The notes under the pieces were generated by a model that saw only the letters and a list, made by a program, of their open reading frames with translations, was not told where the DNA came from and did not search any database. This document shows, in pieces, positions 10,107 to 21,961 of a stretch of 64,000 bases of DNA; within the stretch, counting starts at the first letter, position 1; every line of letters begins with the position of its first letter. Position numbers and translations under genes: made by a program. This DNA comes from Byssothecium circinans (taxonomy: Eukaryota; Ascomycota; Dothideomycetes; Pleosporales; Massarinaceae): the NCBI GenBank assembly GCA_010015675.1, contig ML976980.1:65196-129195 (forward strand), given 5' to 3'.

Positions 10107-11697
10107 ATGCGAAAGGTAGTGGTAACAGGTCTGGGTCTGGTGACGCCGTTAGGAATAGGTAACCCTTCCCCAAACTGCAAATTGCTCATTCGTCAAATAG
10201 TTAACCCTCGCAGGCGTGCGCCGAACATGGACGCGACTGCTTGACGGCCAATGCGGCATCGTTTCGATCAGAGACCGCAGTGCACGATTCGCAGCTTTGC
10301 CGAGTCAGGTTGCGGCAATTGTGCCACAGGGAAGGCGAGAAGATGGGATGTGGAATGCAAAAGAGTTTCTAAATCCCGGAGTACGTAAAATGGAATGGGA
10401 ACGTGGGTATAGAACTAACGGTGGACAGGATGAACGAAGGATGGCGACATTTGCTCAGTATGCTATGGTGGCTGCGGAGGAAGCACTGAGTGATGCAGAA
10501 TGGGTGCCGCAAAAAGATGAAGATCTCGAGGCCACGGTGAGATCGACCATGGTAAATATATGATTTGGGCTGACTTCGTTCAGGGCGTGTATATGGGCTC
10601 GGGGATTGGAAGTCTTGATGACGTATACGACACCACAATTGCGTATGAGAAAGGAGTAAGTCCATTCTTGTTCGAAATCAGCCCTACCCCTAGCTAACAA
10701 ATCATAGGGCTACAGGAAAGTCTCTCCCCTCTTCGTGCCTCGACTCCTTATCAACCTCGCCGCTGGCCATGTGTCCATGCGATATGGCTTCAGGGTACTT
10801 TGTTCATCCACTTCATATACAATATAGCTTACGCGACTAGGGGCCAAACCACGCAGCAACAACAGCCTGCACCACTGGCGCCCATAGCATCGGAGACGCC
10901 GCACGACTTATTCAATTCGGTGATGCAGATGTCATGGTAGCCGGTGGTGCAGAGTCATGTATTCATCCTCTTGCCATCTCGGGGTTCGCGCGAGCAAGGA
11001 GTCTCTCCACGGAGTGGAACGACCGACCTTTAGAATCCAGCCGACCTTTCGATAGAAACCGAGACGGCTTCGTGATCGGCGAGGGCGCCGGAGTCGTGGT
11101 CTTGGAAGAACTTGAACACGCAAAGAAACGAGGCGCAAGAATCTACGCCCAAGTCGCTGGTTACGGTCTCTCAAGCGATGCCTACCACATGACGACACCC
11201 CGCGAAGACGGCCAAGGTCCTCGTCTCGCTATGAAGCACGCTCTTCGTCACGCAGGTATCAAGCCCGGCGCAGTCGACTACATCAACGCGCATGCGACAA
11301 GCACACCACTCGGGGATGCCGCGGAGAACCGGGCCATTAAAGATTTGCTGCTTGGCGTGGACGGAAAGAGCAGTGCGTCCGAGATCAACGTGAGTAGCAC
11401 GAAAGGCGCTATCGGGCACTTGCTAGGGGCTGCGGGAAGCGTTGAGGCTATTTTCACGGTTTTGGCGATGCATCATGTGAGTTTGCTATGTGGATGTTGA
11501 TGCCGTATAATATAACTAACGGGATTAAGAATACGCTTCCGCCCACGCTCAATTTACAGAATCCGGGCGACCCTGCAGAGGACTTCAATTGCAACTATGT
11601 CGCAAATATGGCACAGCAGAAAGAAGTTCAAGTCGCGCTATCAAGTAGTTATGGGTTTGGGGGTACAAATGCTACCCTATGTTTCGGTAAGATGTAA
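10107..11697 (+). CDS. CEM1: Mitochondrial 3-oxoacyl-ACP synthase (KAS II type, Cem1-like)
   Basis: Seven exons (10107-10158, 10214-10380, 10429-10536, 10584-10655, 10708-10794, 10841-11476, 11530-11697) give 429 aa. Six introns are 46-55 bp. The protein starts with the family N-terminus [15 protein letters not shown]. The Cys-His-His condensing triad is Cys172 ([10 protein letters not shown]), His313 ([13 protein letters not shown]) and His355 ([11 protein letters not shown]). It ends with [12 protein letters not shown] single-domain KAS in a fungus serves mitochondrial type II fatty acid synthesis and thus lipoate supply. The start at 10107 lacks an obvious targeting peptide. A start at 9978 in the same frame adds a longer N-terminus and cannot be excluded. 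Confidence 0.92.
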
Positions 11698-12027
11698 GAT
11701 AATAGGTAGTGTAAAAATTACATCAATGTCCCACGTATCATATTAAACGTGAAGAAATATTCAAGTTCCACGGCTACACCCACACCCACTATCTACTAAG
11801 CAAAAAGACTTTGTAACGCGGCACAGTCATGGGTACCTCGCGAAGCTATTGCTACCCCGCCAAATCCCGAAGCCGAGAGATAAAATCACAAACGCTACGA
11901 ACCCCGCTATACTGAAATCACGGTACTCTATAAAACGCCTGGTCCGCCCAATGTGCTCGACTTCTCGCTTCCACAAGACGGCTGACTTCCTTACCACTTC
12001 GCTGTCCTCTCCAGCGCCTCTTATACA
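11698..12027. other. Intergenic region
   Basis: Terminator side of the synthase gene and promoter of the nickel/cobalt permease gene. Nothing specific is seen. Confidence 0.4.
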
Positions 12028-13473
12028 ATGGCGGATACACGCTCCTCCATTCGCTCAAGCGACAACGTCGAAACTGGGCATGCTTCAATCTTGAAGACAT
12101 GGTCCAGCAAAGCGTCAACATACCATTCGCGCGTGCCATATCTTCGAAAACTGCCCTTTCCAGCTTTAGCAATTATAACTACGTTGATAACTGTCAATCT
12201 CCTCACCTGGGTTGCCGTCGGCATCGTTCTCGTATGCATTTCCGATCCCATCCCATCACACTCGAGTCCCAGCTCAGAGTCATGATGCAATCGTTAACTA
12301 ATAAGTGCAGCACTACCACACGCCCCTAATTTCTACGGCAATACTATCCTGGACGCTCGGTCTCCGCCATGCCCTGGATGCAGACCACATCTCGGCCATC
12401 GATCTTATGACACGTCGCCTCATTGCCGCGGGCCAACGTCCCGTCACAGTCGGGATGTATTTCTCTCTCGGACACTCGACCATCGTGATCATCACCTCAC
12501 TCGTGGTCGCCGGGACTGCTGCCGCCGTATCATCCAAATTCGATAATTTCTCGCGGATCGGGGGCATCATTGGGACTTCCGTTTCTGCCGCTTTCCTACT
12601 GTTATTAGGAATCATGAACTTGTACATTTTGTACAAGTTGATTGTGCAGATGAAGAAGTTGATTAGAAGTGAACCGGGGACCGAGCACCTGGAGTTCAAG
12701 ATACAGGGTGGTGGCTGTCTTTTTCCCGTCCTGCAAAAACTCTTCAAGCTCATCGACAGACCGTGGAAAATGTACCCGCTGGGCGTACTCTTCGGTCTCG
12801 GGTTTGACACTTCGTCCGAAATCGCTATCCTGGGAATCTCATCCATTCAAGCATCAAAAGGGACGACCATTTGGCTCATCCTGTTGTTTCCGCTCTTGTT
12901 CACCGCAGGCATGTGTTTACTGGATACGACAGATGGCGCGCTGATGATGAGCTTATATACAAGCACGCAGCTTGCGAGGGACCCAATCGCGATCTGCTAT
13001 TACAGTATTGTGCTTACCGTCATTACGGTAATTGTGGCGACGGTCATTGGTGTGGTACAGTTTTTGAATTTGGCTCTCAATGTTGCGGAGCCGTCGGGGC
13101 CGTTTTGGGATGGCGTGGAGAGGTTGGGGGAGAAGTGGGATATTGTCGGCATGTCGCATTCTACCTGCTCTTTAAGTGGTGTACTGCATATGACTAACAG
13201 TTTCTAGGGGGTGCGATATGCGGCGCTTTTGTCTTATTTGGCGGCCTCAGTGTTATTTTGTACCGGCCATGGAGACGACATATTGATAAGAAGCGGATGC
13301 AGCACGCCAACTTTGAGCCGGTATTGGCAGAAAATGAAGCCGAAGTCGACAATGACGAAACTCCGGATGCAACCGAGCAATGGACTACGAAGAGAGATGC
13401 AAAGGCCATGGACGTCGATGTCAAGCCAGTCGAGGCAACAGATGCTGCCGGGCCTTCTGTTCCTCGGACCTGA
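12028..13473 (+). CDS. NiCoT-family high-affinity nickel/cobalt permease
   Basis: Exons 12028-12231, 12311-13148 and 13208-13473 encode 435 aa. The signature LRHALDADHISAIDLMTR (residues about 86-103) is the metal-binding motif of NiCoT transporters. It is followed by YFSLGHSTIV, LGFDTSSEIAILG and LLDTTDGALM, the other three family signatures, within about eight hydrophobic helices. The C-terminal tail is hydrophilic and acidic. The protein imports Ni2+ or Co2+ across the plasma membrane, with nickel used by urease in fungi. Intron 1 is 79 bp. Intron 2 (13149-13207) must begin with GC: only a GCATGT donor keeps the frame into IVGGAICGAFVLFGG, and a CTAAC branch site lies before TTTCTAG. Confidence 0.9.
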
Positions 13474-13892
13474 CGGACGCATGGAGATTGATGTGATAAT
13501 GCAGAATTTAAGCCGCAAAGGGCATCCCGTCCTGAACGCTGAGACCAGCAGGCTACCACAGAGGAGGAAGACTCGTGAAGAGGAGTAGACAACCGTAAGG
13601 AACTGTCTGTAACCACAGCAAGGTCAAGCAAACATCACAGAACTACGACAATTGGCTCAGCAACACTGGTTTGTACAATAAACCACATGTTTCCATTCTC
13701 AATTCCACAATGCTCACCATTCTCGCCACTAAACACACCTCTCCGTGCTCTATCCAGAACGTGCAAAGGCAAAAGCCAGAAAGATGACAGAACAGCCCCA
13801 ATTTCTGACGTGCCCGGTACCGTAGCAACGGTCTAGTTGGCTCGACGGACAAACCTCAGAGTCAGCGGTGGCCCCGCTTGTCGTCGTCCCTT
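13474..13892. other. Convergent 3' region
   Basis: The space between the nickel permease and the secreted-protein gene converging on it. No gene is seen. Confidence 0.4.
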
Positions 13893-14524
13893 CTAACCAC
13901 CGAAGTTGAAAGACACGAAGCTGCCATCGCAGGTGGAAGTCTCATAGCCCACTGTTTTAGCATCAGTTACCATTCGATTCCCATTTTCAACTCCAATCAA
14001 CGATCGCCGGTCGTCGCAAAAGTAAAGGGAGAGAAGAGAACACTGTATTTACACTGATACTTGTCCGCGCCGGCCGGATACTGGAGCTCGCACCGGTCAT
14101 CGACGAACTGATTGAAGAGACCCACGCAAGCATCAACACTCCAGCTAGTGACTCCGCCGCACTGATTACCAACGCCCAGGGTAGCCGTGTAAGGGAAGCC
14201 CTTGACCTTTCCTAGTGTCTTGTCAGCCAATCTTTACCATATCCACGCCCTCCTTTCATCTTTCGTTCTTTCCGCATCCATCAATGAGATTATGATGAGA
14301 AGTAACATACCAGTAACTCTCGGCCTGTCTGCGATACCTCCAGGCGTGCACCTAGGAACTTTGGCGCACGCGTCCTTGATGGCGAGGGTAGCGTTGACCG
14401 CATCAGCATTGTAACCCATGCAGACACCCTTTTTCGGATCGAAGCATATGTTGTCGCGGGTGACAGCAACTGCGAGAGCGCCGACGCTGGAGATGAGGAA
14501 CGTGATGAAGGCAATGAAGCGCAT
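13893..14524 (-). CDS. Small secreted 8-cysteine protein, paralogue A
   Basis: Exons on the lower strand are 14524-14311, 14211-14053 and 13951-13893, giving 143 aa. Both introns (99 and 101 bp) are phase 1. A signal peptide (MRFIAFITFLISSVGALA) is followed by eight cysteines in the order ICF, VCM, ACA, RCT, QCG, ACV, RCE and TCD. The last 59-bp exon encodes GYETSTCDGSFVSFNFGG. The neighbouring gene at 15.5-16.0 kb encodes a paralogue with all eight cysteines in register. Size, secretion and disulfide potential fit an apoplastic effector-like protein, but I recognise no named family. Confidence 0.75.
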
Positions 14525-15464
14525 GGTTGCTGTATTGATGGTATCGATGGACTTGGTCTTGATCTGAAAGTAAAATATGGACGCCTGGGAAGATCTTTCG
14601 AAGGTTGGTAAGAGGGTTGGGTTAGGAAGGAAGTGGAGGTGCTGGGTAGCCTCTTATAGAAGATGGCAGTTGCAGGGAAACAAATGGCCGTAAACTAGAT
14701 CGTGGAGCAGAGTTACAATTACATTATCTCAAGCAGTCCAAACAAGTTGATCATTTGGCCGTCACACTACAACGCCTTCAAAGCCGCCACAAACGCACCA
14801 ACGGGGCATCCGTGGCAGACAGCTGGGACGCCGTTGCTTTTAAGCGAACGACTCCGTAGTGCAGAATAATGGGCGGTGTAAAGGCTCGCAAAGAAATTAG
14901 AAGGTGAATAAAGACATGGTGGGTCAGTGTTACCTTCAAACAGAGATTGAAATGACCGGAGATGCTGTGTCACTTCAGCTAGCAGGTAACTTAAACATGG
15001 TACAGAAAGGTCCACCAATGCAGCCTCACGAAGCCCGTTTCTTTATCCACCGACCGGCTTACCGGTAGCTCCGAACACTCGTATGAACAAACCAGTATTT
15101 GTGGGTGGGAGCTCTGCCGTTTGCTTGGCTGAGAGAAAGGAGATAATTCCGCCAGGTTACAAATTCACATTGAGGGCCAGCATTTTGTGAAATGGAGTCA
15201 TGATAAATGTCAAAAAGCAACTGAGCCGCAAAAACAGTGGAAAATGACGCAGTCGTTGATGACAGCAATAACCTAACCGTAATTCTAATGCTTATGTGGG
15301 TAGATGGTCGACGTTCGAACACGGTAAAAATCTAAAAATTTCATTGATGACTTGGACGGTCCCCAAGGATGGCATCGGAAGTGCCGATCCGAGCCTCAAT
15401 ACGCTTGTTTTGCAGATACATGGCCTCCCATTACATTGCATACTCAGCCAATCCCTCACACTAC
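14525..15464. other. Intergenic region between the two secreted paralogues
   Basis: This is the promoter side of paralogue A and the 3' side of paralogue B. Small ORFs here have no protein-like features. Confidence 0.4.
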
Positions 15465-15968
15465 CTAGCCACCAAGGTTGAACGAAACGAAAGTGCTGTC
15501 GCAAGCGGAGCCCGTGTATCCAGCTGCATTTTATTAGCCACATTCCCTCCCATTCTCTTTCTTTCTCACTCTCTCTCCAACAACCACGTTTTCCATCTCA
15601 GTATCACACTTACTGTGGAAAGTACCGTCAACATGCCCACACTTAGCATCCAACATATCCCAGAACAACGCCTTGCAAGCCTCTTGCGTCCACTCCGTCA
15701 CACCCGCGCATTGAGGGCCCAGAGTAAGAACAGCTGTGTACCCAGGGATCTTTCCCTGAACAGGGCTGTACTTGGTACCAGGAACACAGGTCGGTCGTTG
15801 AGCACACGCAGACTCGATGCCTTGGTTGGCGAGAGAGGTCTCAATGGTGAATCGCAGACACACGGGCTCCTTGCTGAAGCATTGAGCCTGTCGCGATAGT
15901 AGGGAAGATGGGGCAGCAAGGGCGAGGGCCGTGGTGGCGATGAGGGTAGCGAGGGTAGATAATTGCAT
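15465..15968 (-). CDS. Small secreted 8-cysteine protein, paralogue B
   Basis: Exons 15968-15614 and 15523-15465 give 137 aa. The single intron (90 bp, GTAAGT donor) sits at the same phase-1 position as the last intron of paralogue A, and the terminal exon is again exactly 59 bp. A signal peptide (MQLSTLATLIATTALALA) precedes eight cysteines in the order QCF, VCL, ACA, TCV, QCA, ACK, KCG and ACD. The shared core is QGKIPGYTAVLTLGPQCAGV, against the GKVKG..YTATLGVGNQCGGV core of paralogue A. The tail GSACDSTFVSFNLGG matches its partner. Paralogue A has one extra intron, at the GK junction. Function unknown. Confidence 0.8.
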
Positions 15969-16153
15969 GGTAGTCGATCGATGTCGTACTTATGGGTAAG
16001 AAAAGAAGGGATCGTCGGTGGCCTTTATATGCGCACAGCGAAGGAGGATTCAACCATTGTTGGCCTAGGTGAGATACCAAAGGGTTGTAGCCGCTGACGA
16101 TAAGGCCACCGGGAATTAGTCTTGTTAAGCCTAGGAATACTCTCTTTGTGAGG

Positions 16154-16177
16154 ACTACCTCGGTAAAGCGAGGTAGT
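16154..16177. other. Perfect 9-bp inverted repeat (hairpin)
   Basis: ACTACCTCG and CGAGGTAGT are separated by six bases (GTAAAG). The hairpin lies about 185 bp upstream of secreted paralogue B. It could be a dyad binding site or chance. Confidence 0.4.
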
Positions 16178-17053
16178 GCGGGGCGCGAGTATCTCCAAGT
16201 CGGTAAATCATGTGCACGTGTGGTTGTTCCTGCGTCCCAAGCGTTGCAGATGACCGGGGCGACCCATGAACCGGGTCGTTACAATACGAAACGTTCGATA
16301 GGATTCGAATGCTGGGAGCCTAGATCAAATTGATAGCAAAAGCTAGGCCCGGTTCTCCGTAGGCTGTTGGCAAGAGAACTTCACGGCAGGTTTGTAATGT
16401 CGGACACCGGGGGACATTCCACCTATCAGGCACATATATCCAACTTCGAGGAAGGAAGATGAATATGGCGAATAGGTTTGTACCAGTCGTTCGAGATTCA
16501 CGTTATCTCGGTAGACATCGGATATCGTACGAGTAGGTGCGATCTCTTCGACGTTACATGCCAACAACAGGGGCCAAATACGTATCTCACGCTCACAAAA
16601 TTGTCTCAGTCCGGAAGTATACAGACGTTCCGGAAGAATCGGGCCTTTGAGTATATTGTTTGACAGTGAATGTAAAAATGTAAAAAGCTGGTGTAAGAAA
16701 AGAAGATGGGCGATAACCGGGGGTCAAAATATCGGGGATGGTGCAGTGACCACCTGCCCGAGTAAGACGAGTCGCATCCTATGATCCTTCGATAGGTTGA
16801 CCAAATTGGCTAGAAACTAATTTCCAAGCGCAAATAAATTTGCATTAAGCCGGTATCAGTCGAGACCTCGAGGTACCCGTTTCGCTGTTGGGCATGAGCA
16901 TGCGCGATCGGTATCTAGTCGCGTTGTGACATTGTAGTCCTTGCTTTATGAGCAGGCTTCCACTCGCTAACCTCGCGGGAAGTGGATAATTTCATCCTGC
17001 ATTTGAATGAGGGCGGCTGACGTGTTGTGGTCCAAGCACCGACGCTCTCCTCC
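16178..17053. other. No gene seen
   Basis: About 0.9 kb between the upstream side of paralogue B and the 3' end of the GAR transformylase gene. No supported ORF, tRNA or repeat. Confidence 0.4.
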
Positions 17054-17760
17054 TCATTTTTTTATCTTCTTGAGTGTCAATTGCGTCCCCTTAACAATCA
17101 GCCCATGCTCGACTTTGTGTATCCTCTCCTCCAAATCACCCAGCGACTCACTCTCTTTGAGCGGTACTTCCTGCGTGACAATCGCATCCCCCGCATCCAC
17201 TTCTGCAATGACCTCGTGAATCATCACGCCCGTCCTTGTGATTTCACCCTTCTTCCCTGCTTCCCACGCTCGCTCTATCGCGCCTGCACCCGCAAATTCG
17301 CCCGGCAGCGCAGGATGCAAATTTATGACCTTGATGTTGTTGCTAGCGATCGGGTTCAGAAAGTCTGATGTGAGGATGTGCATCCAGCCGGCGCACACAA
17401 TCACGTCGGGTCGCGGGTCGAGACGCAATATAAGGTTTGCGAGGTCGGCATCGTACTCGGTGCGGGCAGCTGCTGTGCCTTCATCCGTCTGCGGGTGCTT
17501 CTTTTTGTATGCGACGAGGTTGTGGTATGTGGTCGGTATTGAGGCTTTTGCCGCGCGTTCGAGGCCGTAGGCTGCTTTTCGACTGTACGAGGTTAGCACA
17601 TCGGCCTTTTTATAAGGTGAAGTTCAGGAGCGCACTTGGATATGACGTGGGTGATGCGCGTATTTGGAAGTGCCGAGGAAGCGCACGCGTCAATCAGAGC
17701 TTGGAGATTTGAGCCATTGCCCGAGATGAGTACGATCAGATTGTACTGCGACTCTGCCAT
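17054..17760 (-). CDS. ADE8: Phosphoribosylglycinamide formyltransferase (GART)
   Basis: Exons 17760-17636 and 17582-17054 encode 217 aa, the usual length for the monofunctional enzyme. It transfers the formyl group from 10-formyl-THF to GAR, the third step of de novo purine synthesis, in the cytosol. The phosphate-binding loop SGNGSNLQ is at residues 13-20. The catalytic Asn, His and Asp are Asn129 and His131 in INLHPALPG and Asp171 in VDAGD. Intron 1 (53 bp, phase 2) restores HVISNRKAAYG. The ATG at 17760 is preceded by a good TCACC context, and the upstream in-frame ATG would add a long leader. Confidence 0.95.
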
Positions 17761-18115
17761 GGTGATAGGAAGGAATTCAAAAATTGCAGGGGGTATTTGT
17801 CGTAATGTAGGTCTGGAAGTTGTCGCGGCGAAACTTACTTGCATAGATACAATAATGGTGGGGTCACCCCACCATTCGTGTCAAGTGCGTAGGGTTAGCG
17901 CTAGATCACGTGAATGAACATTCACTCCAGATGTCCTATGTATTCCTGGGGGTCGTTCTGCCCTATAGATTTAACTGTAACAGCTAGGACAAAGTAAAAG
18001 AAAAATTCTTAAAGCGCGCCCTCACGGTCGCTATTGCGTGGGGATCTTAAATAAGCCGAGGTAAAAAAATTCTTCACCGCCAAAACAACATCTAGTCTTC
18101 ATTCAAAAAGACAAA
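17761..18115. other. Region between GART and 5S rRNA genes
   Basis: Promoter side of the GART gene. The 5S transcript runs into its right end, where T-runs on the lower strand can stop Pol III. Confidence 0.4.
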
Positions 18116-18234
18116 ACATACGGCAGCAGGTATTCCCCAGTAGTCTCCTACCTGAGTACTAATCCGCCGGTATCTTGCTTATATATGGCTGAGCGGACGG
18201 GAAGCCTAGTTCTCAAGATCCTATGGTCGTATGT
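18116..18234 (-). rRNA. 5S ribosomal RNA (dispersed copy)
   Basis: The lower strand reads a complete 119-nt 5S rRNA beginning ACATACGACCATAGG and ending CTGCTGCCGTATGT, so the terminal stem can pair. The internal blocks CTTCCCGTCCGCTCAGCC and CGGATTAGTACTCAGG are the usual fungal positions of the box A to box C control region for TFIIIA/Pol III. Downstream on that strand are TTTT and TTTTT runs that can act as terminators. Fungi of this group commonly have 5S genes scattered singly among protein genes, as here. Confidence 0.92.
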
Positions 18235-19425
18235 GATATCAGAGGGTAAAAGGTAAGGATATATACCTAACAAATGGCGCGATGCAGCGAACATGGCGCT
18301 GAACTGAGTTACTCTACAGTCTTTGATTTCAAGGCTACTTTAAATCACATGGACGCAACAATCCATTTGAAACGGCTTGATGATCGCTTGGATTCACAGA
18401 ATCACTGAAGTAAAATCCCTACCTGTCGCAACGCTTCGAAAGGTCTTCACCTTAGAAATTGATGAACTACTGCTCATCAAAGCGCCCCGATATGCTTGTT
18501 TACCAACATCATTTAATCAATAAAGCCATTAATCAGCATCGGCCTCGTCCAAGCATGAAGTGGTAATCTATTCCGATGCGCGAAAGCCAAGGGATCATGG
18601 CCGACAGTGACCAAGTTCCGATCAACACCATGGATGCCCTGCACACCGATTCTTGTGCGGCATCCCCTCAATCATAATTCCATTATCACCTCCAGAGCCA
18701 TCATCTTCAATAAGATCTTGCTTAGCGCAACCTTGTACTTGGTCAGTCGGTTCTGCACCGTGTATACTCCCCTCACTCCCCTGCTCCGAGCCTGAAGTTT
18801 CCTCACTAGTCGTCTCCCACACCACTTCCCAGCCCACCGGACAGAAAGTCAAAACCTCGGAGATGTAAGAACAGAGACGTTCCCTCCCTTTCCAGAGGCC
18901 AACGAAATAGCTCTTAGTGTACGAATCGGTGTAGTGGCACGGTCATTCCCTTTGAGTTCTGATTCTCTCCACATAGCCATTTCGGAACAACGCAGCATCC
19001 CAGGAATTACCCCGATAATTGCTCAACCCTAAGTACTTGTGATCACAAGCATATGCATCGTCAGAAATGGACCGATGGAGTTTGTCACGAATAACACGTC
19101 CACACCTCGTTCTATTAACGAATCGATGGCACCAGTCCTTGTTCGAGTATTTTGGGGTGAGAAAGGCGTTTTCATAAAAACGTGAACTATCAAATGCTAC
19201 AGGACGTCAAATTTGGCTTGTATTACTTGGAGTAAATGGAATTGAAAGATATTTATCCTCGTCAGCACTGAAAGGCCTGATGTATTGAGAAAAGCCAGTG
19301 TTTGACGATCGCAATGTAGCCCAAATTTCCTGCTTTTCTCCGAACTTATCTGTACTCTACAAACTCAAATCAAGCGCTATGTTTCTCCACACCTTATGAC
19401 CATGGCAGCGGATGCACCATGCTTC
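18235..19425. other. No supported gene
   Basis: Nearly 1.2 kb between the 5S gene and the 3' end of the DUF6536 gene. A 76-codon acidic lower-strand frame (18622-18852) is protein-like in composition but has no start or splice structure I can defend. Confidence 0.4.
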
Positions 19426-21961
19426 TCAAGCATAGAAACGATCCGGGTACGGATATCTAGCTTCCAAGCTCGTAAACGTACACCGGAAAGGCCTCGTCTC
19501 ATCGTCTCTAATTTCCTCATCTTCAAGTCCATTCTCGTGCTTCTCGATCCCCCAATGGATCTTTTTTTCGTGATGTCGCAGACTTGAATCTGTCGGATGA
19601 CATGCTGCGCTCAACGCCCCACTGCAAGTTGCAGCTAGCGGCATTCGATTTTTCAGTTTCCTCGTGCTAATCCATAACGAGAACGTGAAAATACATGCTG
19701 ACACGGCGACAAAGCATATAATCCCCATGATTGAGTATCCGACCTGGCTTATCGAATACGGGCTCATTTGTTGCCAATGATTGATCATATCAACACGGAC
19801 GAAGAACAGACTCTGAGAAGCCAACCAAGATAACACCGTGCAGAGAAAAGAATTGGTGATCCAATATTTAAAAGGAATCATGAATATAGTGGTCGCTTGC
19901 TGGGCGGATTCCTTTTCTGGGTTGGTAACTCTCAAACTCCGCCGAGTCTCGGGAATAGTGATATCATCAGGCTGATGAACGGATGCGGCATATGAATCGT
20001 ACTCTCGCGCTGCCAACATGACGTTTAGATGAATATTCCAGAGATAGTAGGCTATCGAGAGCGCGAGTTGAGGTGTATTTGCTTGAGTGATATACTTCAA
20101 GATTTGCCTTTTTTTTTTTTCTGGATCAAAGGGTCGGCAGCGTGCGAATCGATCCACCCGCCGAACAAAAACAGTCCGCTTGGTTGGCCGATTCCAACTT
20201 GTTTAATCGCCGCAGAATCTAATTGAAGGTCGTTGTTCAGCCATTGATACTGGTTGAGAAGAAAGCCAGCGGGCGCGATTGGGACAATTGAGAGTCTATA
20301 AGTTGTTACGATAATTTCGCACTTCAGCCTAGGCCAATGTACTTACAAAACAGTACCAATGAGCCATCGACGTAGTCCAACTGCTCGAAAAGAACAACAT
20401 GGAGATCGTTCCATCCACTTGATCGGGCCAATCCGAGCCCATCGCAGATTCCATATACCTTTTCGGAAATCTTTCACTTCGACTGCACTCATACCAACCG
20501 TTTCTGGGTCAGGGAATTCTAGGAAAGAAGCCACGGCATCACCTGTCGTAATCAACGGCCAAGTCTTTCTGTCATCCTTTGGATCGGATGTACTCCGAGA
20601 TGTTCGTTTCAGCAACCAATATGTCGCTATAAACCCCATCACTTTTGTCGTATTTGCTGCAAACGTGATGATGCTAGCCAAATAGCTATACTCCAATCTG
20701 CAGCGTTCCGGCATCCGTTTACTGAGACAATATTCCACTTGGGGGCCTTGGTAATCGGGAAAGATCCATTTATCATCATCTTGAAACAGGTGCTGGTAGC
20801 ATTTGAGATTTCATCGCGATTCCGGAGGGCAGAGCCATTCGTACGGCCATGCGCCCCATCCACCGAACGCGCCTCCGAATACAGTAGATGAATTCACTTC
20901 TTGAGCTTCAGGCTTCACAACAACGACAACATTAGCTCTGTCTTTGACAAAATGCTGAGCGTAAGCCTTTTTGCAGTCCTGTATCTCTAGTCTTTCGTAT
21001 GTGTGAATCTCCTGCTGGAGAAAGTGGAGGTTATCAGGCCATTTCGAACCCGCCCCTTCCTCGGAGTATTTTATTATTGTTGGTTTCTCTTTGTCGAACG
21101 GTGCTCCATGGACGAAGCCTCCGGTGACGGTGAGTTGATGGTAGTGGAATGCTTGGGGAGAAAGCATGATGGCGAAGTTCCAGCTTGCAATATTAGCGCG
21201 GTCGACACTTTAAAGTTTATGATGAGCATACAAAAGGTGGAGGGGCACCGAAGTAATTGCAAGTAAAATCCAGAAAATGATGCGACTGACACTTATATGT
21301 CCCTTCCAGACATTGCGCCAACTTGGTATCCCGACCTCAACCCACTGGTGCCTCCTGTGAGCAACATCGATATCAAGCCGGGTAGGTGATGCGAGTAATT
21401 GCATACAGTAATTAGACAGACTGAGCAGCAGCTATTCATGATTAGCTCATTGTTGAGCATGGAAAAATAGTGTGACTTACAGTACTTAGAATGTTGATCA
21501 CTCCATGTGCAATCTTATTTGCCCAGTCGATTCGAGTACAACTTCCCTCAAGGAGCGTTCCTAAGCCGTTGAACCGAGGTTTGTACTTTGTGAGTGCAAC
21601 TACCAAGAAAATACCATTCAGCTGCAGGACGCCAATTCCAATAATAAGTGCCCAAGATACGCCAAACTCCCACCCTGGAAACGTCTTGTCATGCCAAATT
21701 ACAACCCTCAAGTTCCGATACCAAGTAGCCACCGCTATTGAAGCTTTTTGATATCGTTTTCTTACTATTACCCACAAAAAAACACAAAACCTTGAGCATT
21801 TCCTGAAAGCCTTCACAAGGATCTCACAACAGCGATAGTACCGATTCCCTGTACATCTAGTCAGCTCGTATACAATCAGCCATTTCGGTAGAATTACCTC
21901 GAGCTCGTATCTGAGACGGTGGGTTGATGGCAGAGACATCGGTTGTGACTTGGTTTTCCAT
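19426..21961 (-). pseudogene. DUF6536 membrane protein gene with two lesions
   Basis: The structure is 21961-21898, 21848-21481, 21431-21232, 21183-20347 and 20295-19426, with 48-51 bp introns. The N-terminal part has GWEFGVSWALIIGIGVLQLN, a helix, and GVINILST joined to LLLSLSNYCMQLLASPTR, then WVEVGIPSWRN and SVPLHLL. The C-terminal part has ITQANTPQLALSIAYYLWN and MPLAATCSGALSAACHP. These are landmarks of the fungal DUF6536 multi-pass protein family. The reading frame is interrupted twice: TGA at 20811-20813, after CPPESR, and a frame change at a 12-A run (T12 on the plus strand, 20109-20120). No intron removes either. It is probably a young pseudogene, unless these are sequencing errors. 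Confidence 0.6.

Noticed and set aside
18622..18852. Acidic 76-codon lower-strand ORF
   Set aside because: Protein-like composition, but there is no start, splice or homologous motif to support it.
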